In this document: piece after piece, positions 33,226 to 34,430 of the stretch
Numbering within the stretch: the stretch's first letter is position 1
Layout of the letters: each line of letters begins with the position of its first letter
NCBI RefSeq assembly: GCF_015207285.1
Contig: NZ_JADEXD010000056.1
Coordinates: 1-34,430, forward strand
Direction of reading: 5' to 3'
Source of the DNA: Tychonema sp. LEGE 07203
GTDB lineage: Bacteria > Cyanobacteriota > Cyanobacteriia > Cyanobacteriales > Microcoleaceae
Length of the DNA stretch: 34,430 nt
The notes under the pieces: generated by a model
What the model saw: only the letters and a program-made list of their open reading frames with translations
What the model was told of the DNA's origin: nothing
Databases searched by the model: none
Position numbers and translations under genes: made by a program

Positions 33226-33900
33226 TTACCTCCCGATCGCCGACATATAAGCTGTCACCTTAATATCAATTCCAGTAATATCTGTGCCGACAACCACAGC
33301 CGCCGCTCCTAAATCCAATGCTTTTTTAGCCATTTCTGGTCCGGCGATTCCACCTTCGCAGATAACTGGAACCTTAAGCTTTTCTACCATTTGGGCGAGC
33401 AAATCAAATCCGGGCGGCGAGAAATTTTCCGTCTGGGGAGTGTAGCCAAAAAGAGTAGTTGCGACAGTATCTGCACCAGCTTCAACCGCCGCGATCGCAG
33501 CTTCGATCGTATCGACATCCGCCATCACCAATTTTCCTAATTCGCTGTGAATTCGATCGATTAACGTTTTTAAATCTTCGCCTGCAGGACGGTTTCGCAA
33601 AGTAGCGTCAACGGCGATAAGATCTGCTCCAGAAGTGGCGATCGCCCGCGCGTCTTCAAACCGAGGAGTAATGTAAATCTCGCATCCCGGCAATTGCTGC
33701 TTCCAAATCCCAATTATGGGAGCAGATATTTGTTTCCGCACCGCCGCCACGTGAGCCGGAGAATCAATCCGCACCCCCGCAGCCCCTCGATTGACAGCGG
33801 CGCGAGCCATTGCCGCGATCGCGATCGGATCGTGCAGCGGCGAATCAGCAGGTGCTTGACAAGAAACAATTAATCCTGTAGGAATTTGACAATTAATCAT
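33226..33900 (-). CDS. nanE: Putative N-acetylmannosamine-6-phosphate 2-epimerase
   Basis: A 224-residue TIM-barrel protein. GLIVSCQAPADSPLHDP begins the first strand; further family-like text is GVRIDSPAHVAAVR, IIGIWKQ, YITPRFEDA, ADLIAVDATLRNRP, LVMADVDTIEAA, GADTVATTLFGYTPQ, VICEGGIAGPEMA and AVVVGTDIT. The enzyme converts N-acetylmannosamine 6-phosphate to N-acetylglucosamine 6-phosphate in amino-sugar recycling. The catalytic Lys (here in IIGIWKQ) and Glu of EGGI are present. No nanA, nanK or nagA gene is adjacent, so the substrate is inferred only from the family. Confidence 0.88.
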   Translation of the reverse strand: MINCQIPTGLIVSCQAPADSPLHDPIAIAAMARAAVNRGAAGVRIDSPAHVAAVRKQISAPIIGIWKQQLPGCEIYITPRFEDARAIATSGADLIAVDATLRNRPAGEDLKTLIDRIHSELGKLVMADVDTIEAAIAAVEAGADTVATTLFGYTPQTENFSPPGFDLLAQMVEKLKVPVICEGGIAGPEMAKKALDLGAAAVVVGTDITGIDIKVTAYMSAIGR

Positions 33901-33907
33901 GGCGAAT

Positions 33908-34016
33908 TAGGAATTGGGGCATGGGGCATCGGGAATTGGGCATCGGCCAAACAGGGCATTGGGAATTGGGCCTAAAAGCATCGGGAATTGGGCCTAAAAG
34001 CATTGGGAATTGGGAT
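33908..34016. repeat. GGGAATTGGGC-type repeats with a 22-base duplication
   Basis: Units of GGGAATTGGGC and GGGGCAT are followed by two direct 22-base copies beginning CCTAAAAGCAT. They lie immediately upstream of the NanE-like gene. Confidence 0.85.
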
Positions 34017-34027
34017 TTTTTTGTAAT

Positions 34028-34377
34028 TTATTCCCTGTGTCCTATTGAACTCAAATAAGCGTTAAGTTTTGGTAGTAACTTATCGACAATTGGTTTAAAT
34101 TTGCTTACTTCTTCGCTTGTGATAAGTTGTCTAGCATAGGCTAGCTAATCTTAACCAGTTTATTTCGTACAAAGAGCCTCTGGCAATTTTTACAAAACGC
34201 CGATTATCGGGAGTCATTATAACGACCTCTTCCTTCAGCAATATTAGCACAAACACTATCAGCAGACCGCGTATCTTTTGTGAAGTAATCCCATTTTTTA
34301 ACAATCTCCCAAATCTGATTCGCCAAACTTTCCGCCAACTTATAAACCTCTAATTCCTCAAAATCAGGTCTTCCCAC
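34028..34377 (-). pseudogene. Four-helix-bundle protein (S23/IVP family), broken
   Basis: GTG at 34377, behind GAGGT, opens GRPDFEELEVYKLAESLANQ and reaches ADSVCANIAEGRGRYN, the diagnostic text of the four-helix-bundle family once named for proteins in 23S rRNA intervening sequences. It then stops (TAA). Another frame resumes DNRRFVKIARGSLYE and ends at a TAG, and a third resumes LITSEEVSKFKPIVDKLLPK to a final TAA at 34028. The family's usual segment between KDT and ADS is also shortened. At least two frameshifts and one deletion make this a pseudogene. Intact members are about 120 residues and of unknown role. Confidence 0.8.
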
Positions 34378-34430
34378 AATTACCTCAAAAACTCAATTAT
34401 ATTAAATGCCCCCTGCCCCCTGCCCCATGC

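Overview
The window looks like chromosome from a filamentous, non-model cyanobacterium, probably of the Oscillatoriales (Microcoleus/Oscillatoria type). This rests on dense HIP1-type GCGATCGC/CGATCG motifs, many intergenic tandem 7-base repeats, and several small families known from cyanobacteria or plastids (DUF3318, DUF3155, DUF751/Ycf33, a CCB1-like protein). All identifications come from reading motifs and recalling families; no search was run.

Layout. 1-6900: a GT39-type membrane glycosyltransferase, small uncharacterised cyanobacterial proteins, a frameshifted gene remnant, a DUF3318 protein, a divergent CNT-type nucleoside transporter, a zinc-ribbon protein and a 64-aa protein with a clear terminator. 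6900-12915: a 1614-aa exported protein that joins a two-partner-secretion (filamentous haemagglutinin) N-terminus to a C-terminal CHAT caspase-like protease. It sits between dense tandem repeats and two oppositely oriented copies of a ~110-bp foldback element. 12916-18005: a membrane protein and a GAF histidine kinase (resembling Hik2/CSK) in a likely operon, a TTG-start DUF3155 protein, a CCB1-like cytochrome b6f maturation protein, a PadR regulator and a Ycf33-like protein. 18386-20571: an AT-rich two-gene restriction-modification island (Dam-type methylase plus PD-(D/E)XK endonuclease). 20734-22770: a Tat-exported purple-acid-phosphatase-like enzyme and a single-pass membrane protein. 22771-23714: repeat elements and a second broken gene remnant.

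23715-30414: a very large protein (1789 aa open) with a beta-propeller, an alpha/beta-hydrolase-like GFSRG domain and a C-terminal DNA/RNA non-specific endonuclease domain. Its natural N-terminus appears to be cut off by an in-frame TAA. A strong bidirectional-type hairpin separates it from a convergent pentapeptide-repeat protein. 30564-34430: PBP2 (elongasome transpeptidase), a phage-holin-4-2/YvlD-type membrane protein, NanE-like epimerase, and a four-helix-bundle (S23-type) pseudogene carrying several lesions.

The genes do not form one pathway. The most notable objects are the exported CHAT protease inside its repeat setting, the propeller-hydrolase-nuclease fusion with the interrupted start, and a predicted GATC restriction system in a genome loaded with GATC. 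At least four dispersed foldback or palindromic families and three decayed genes show that this is a mobile, eroding stretch.
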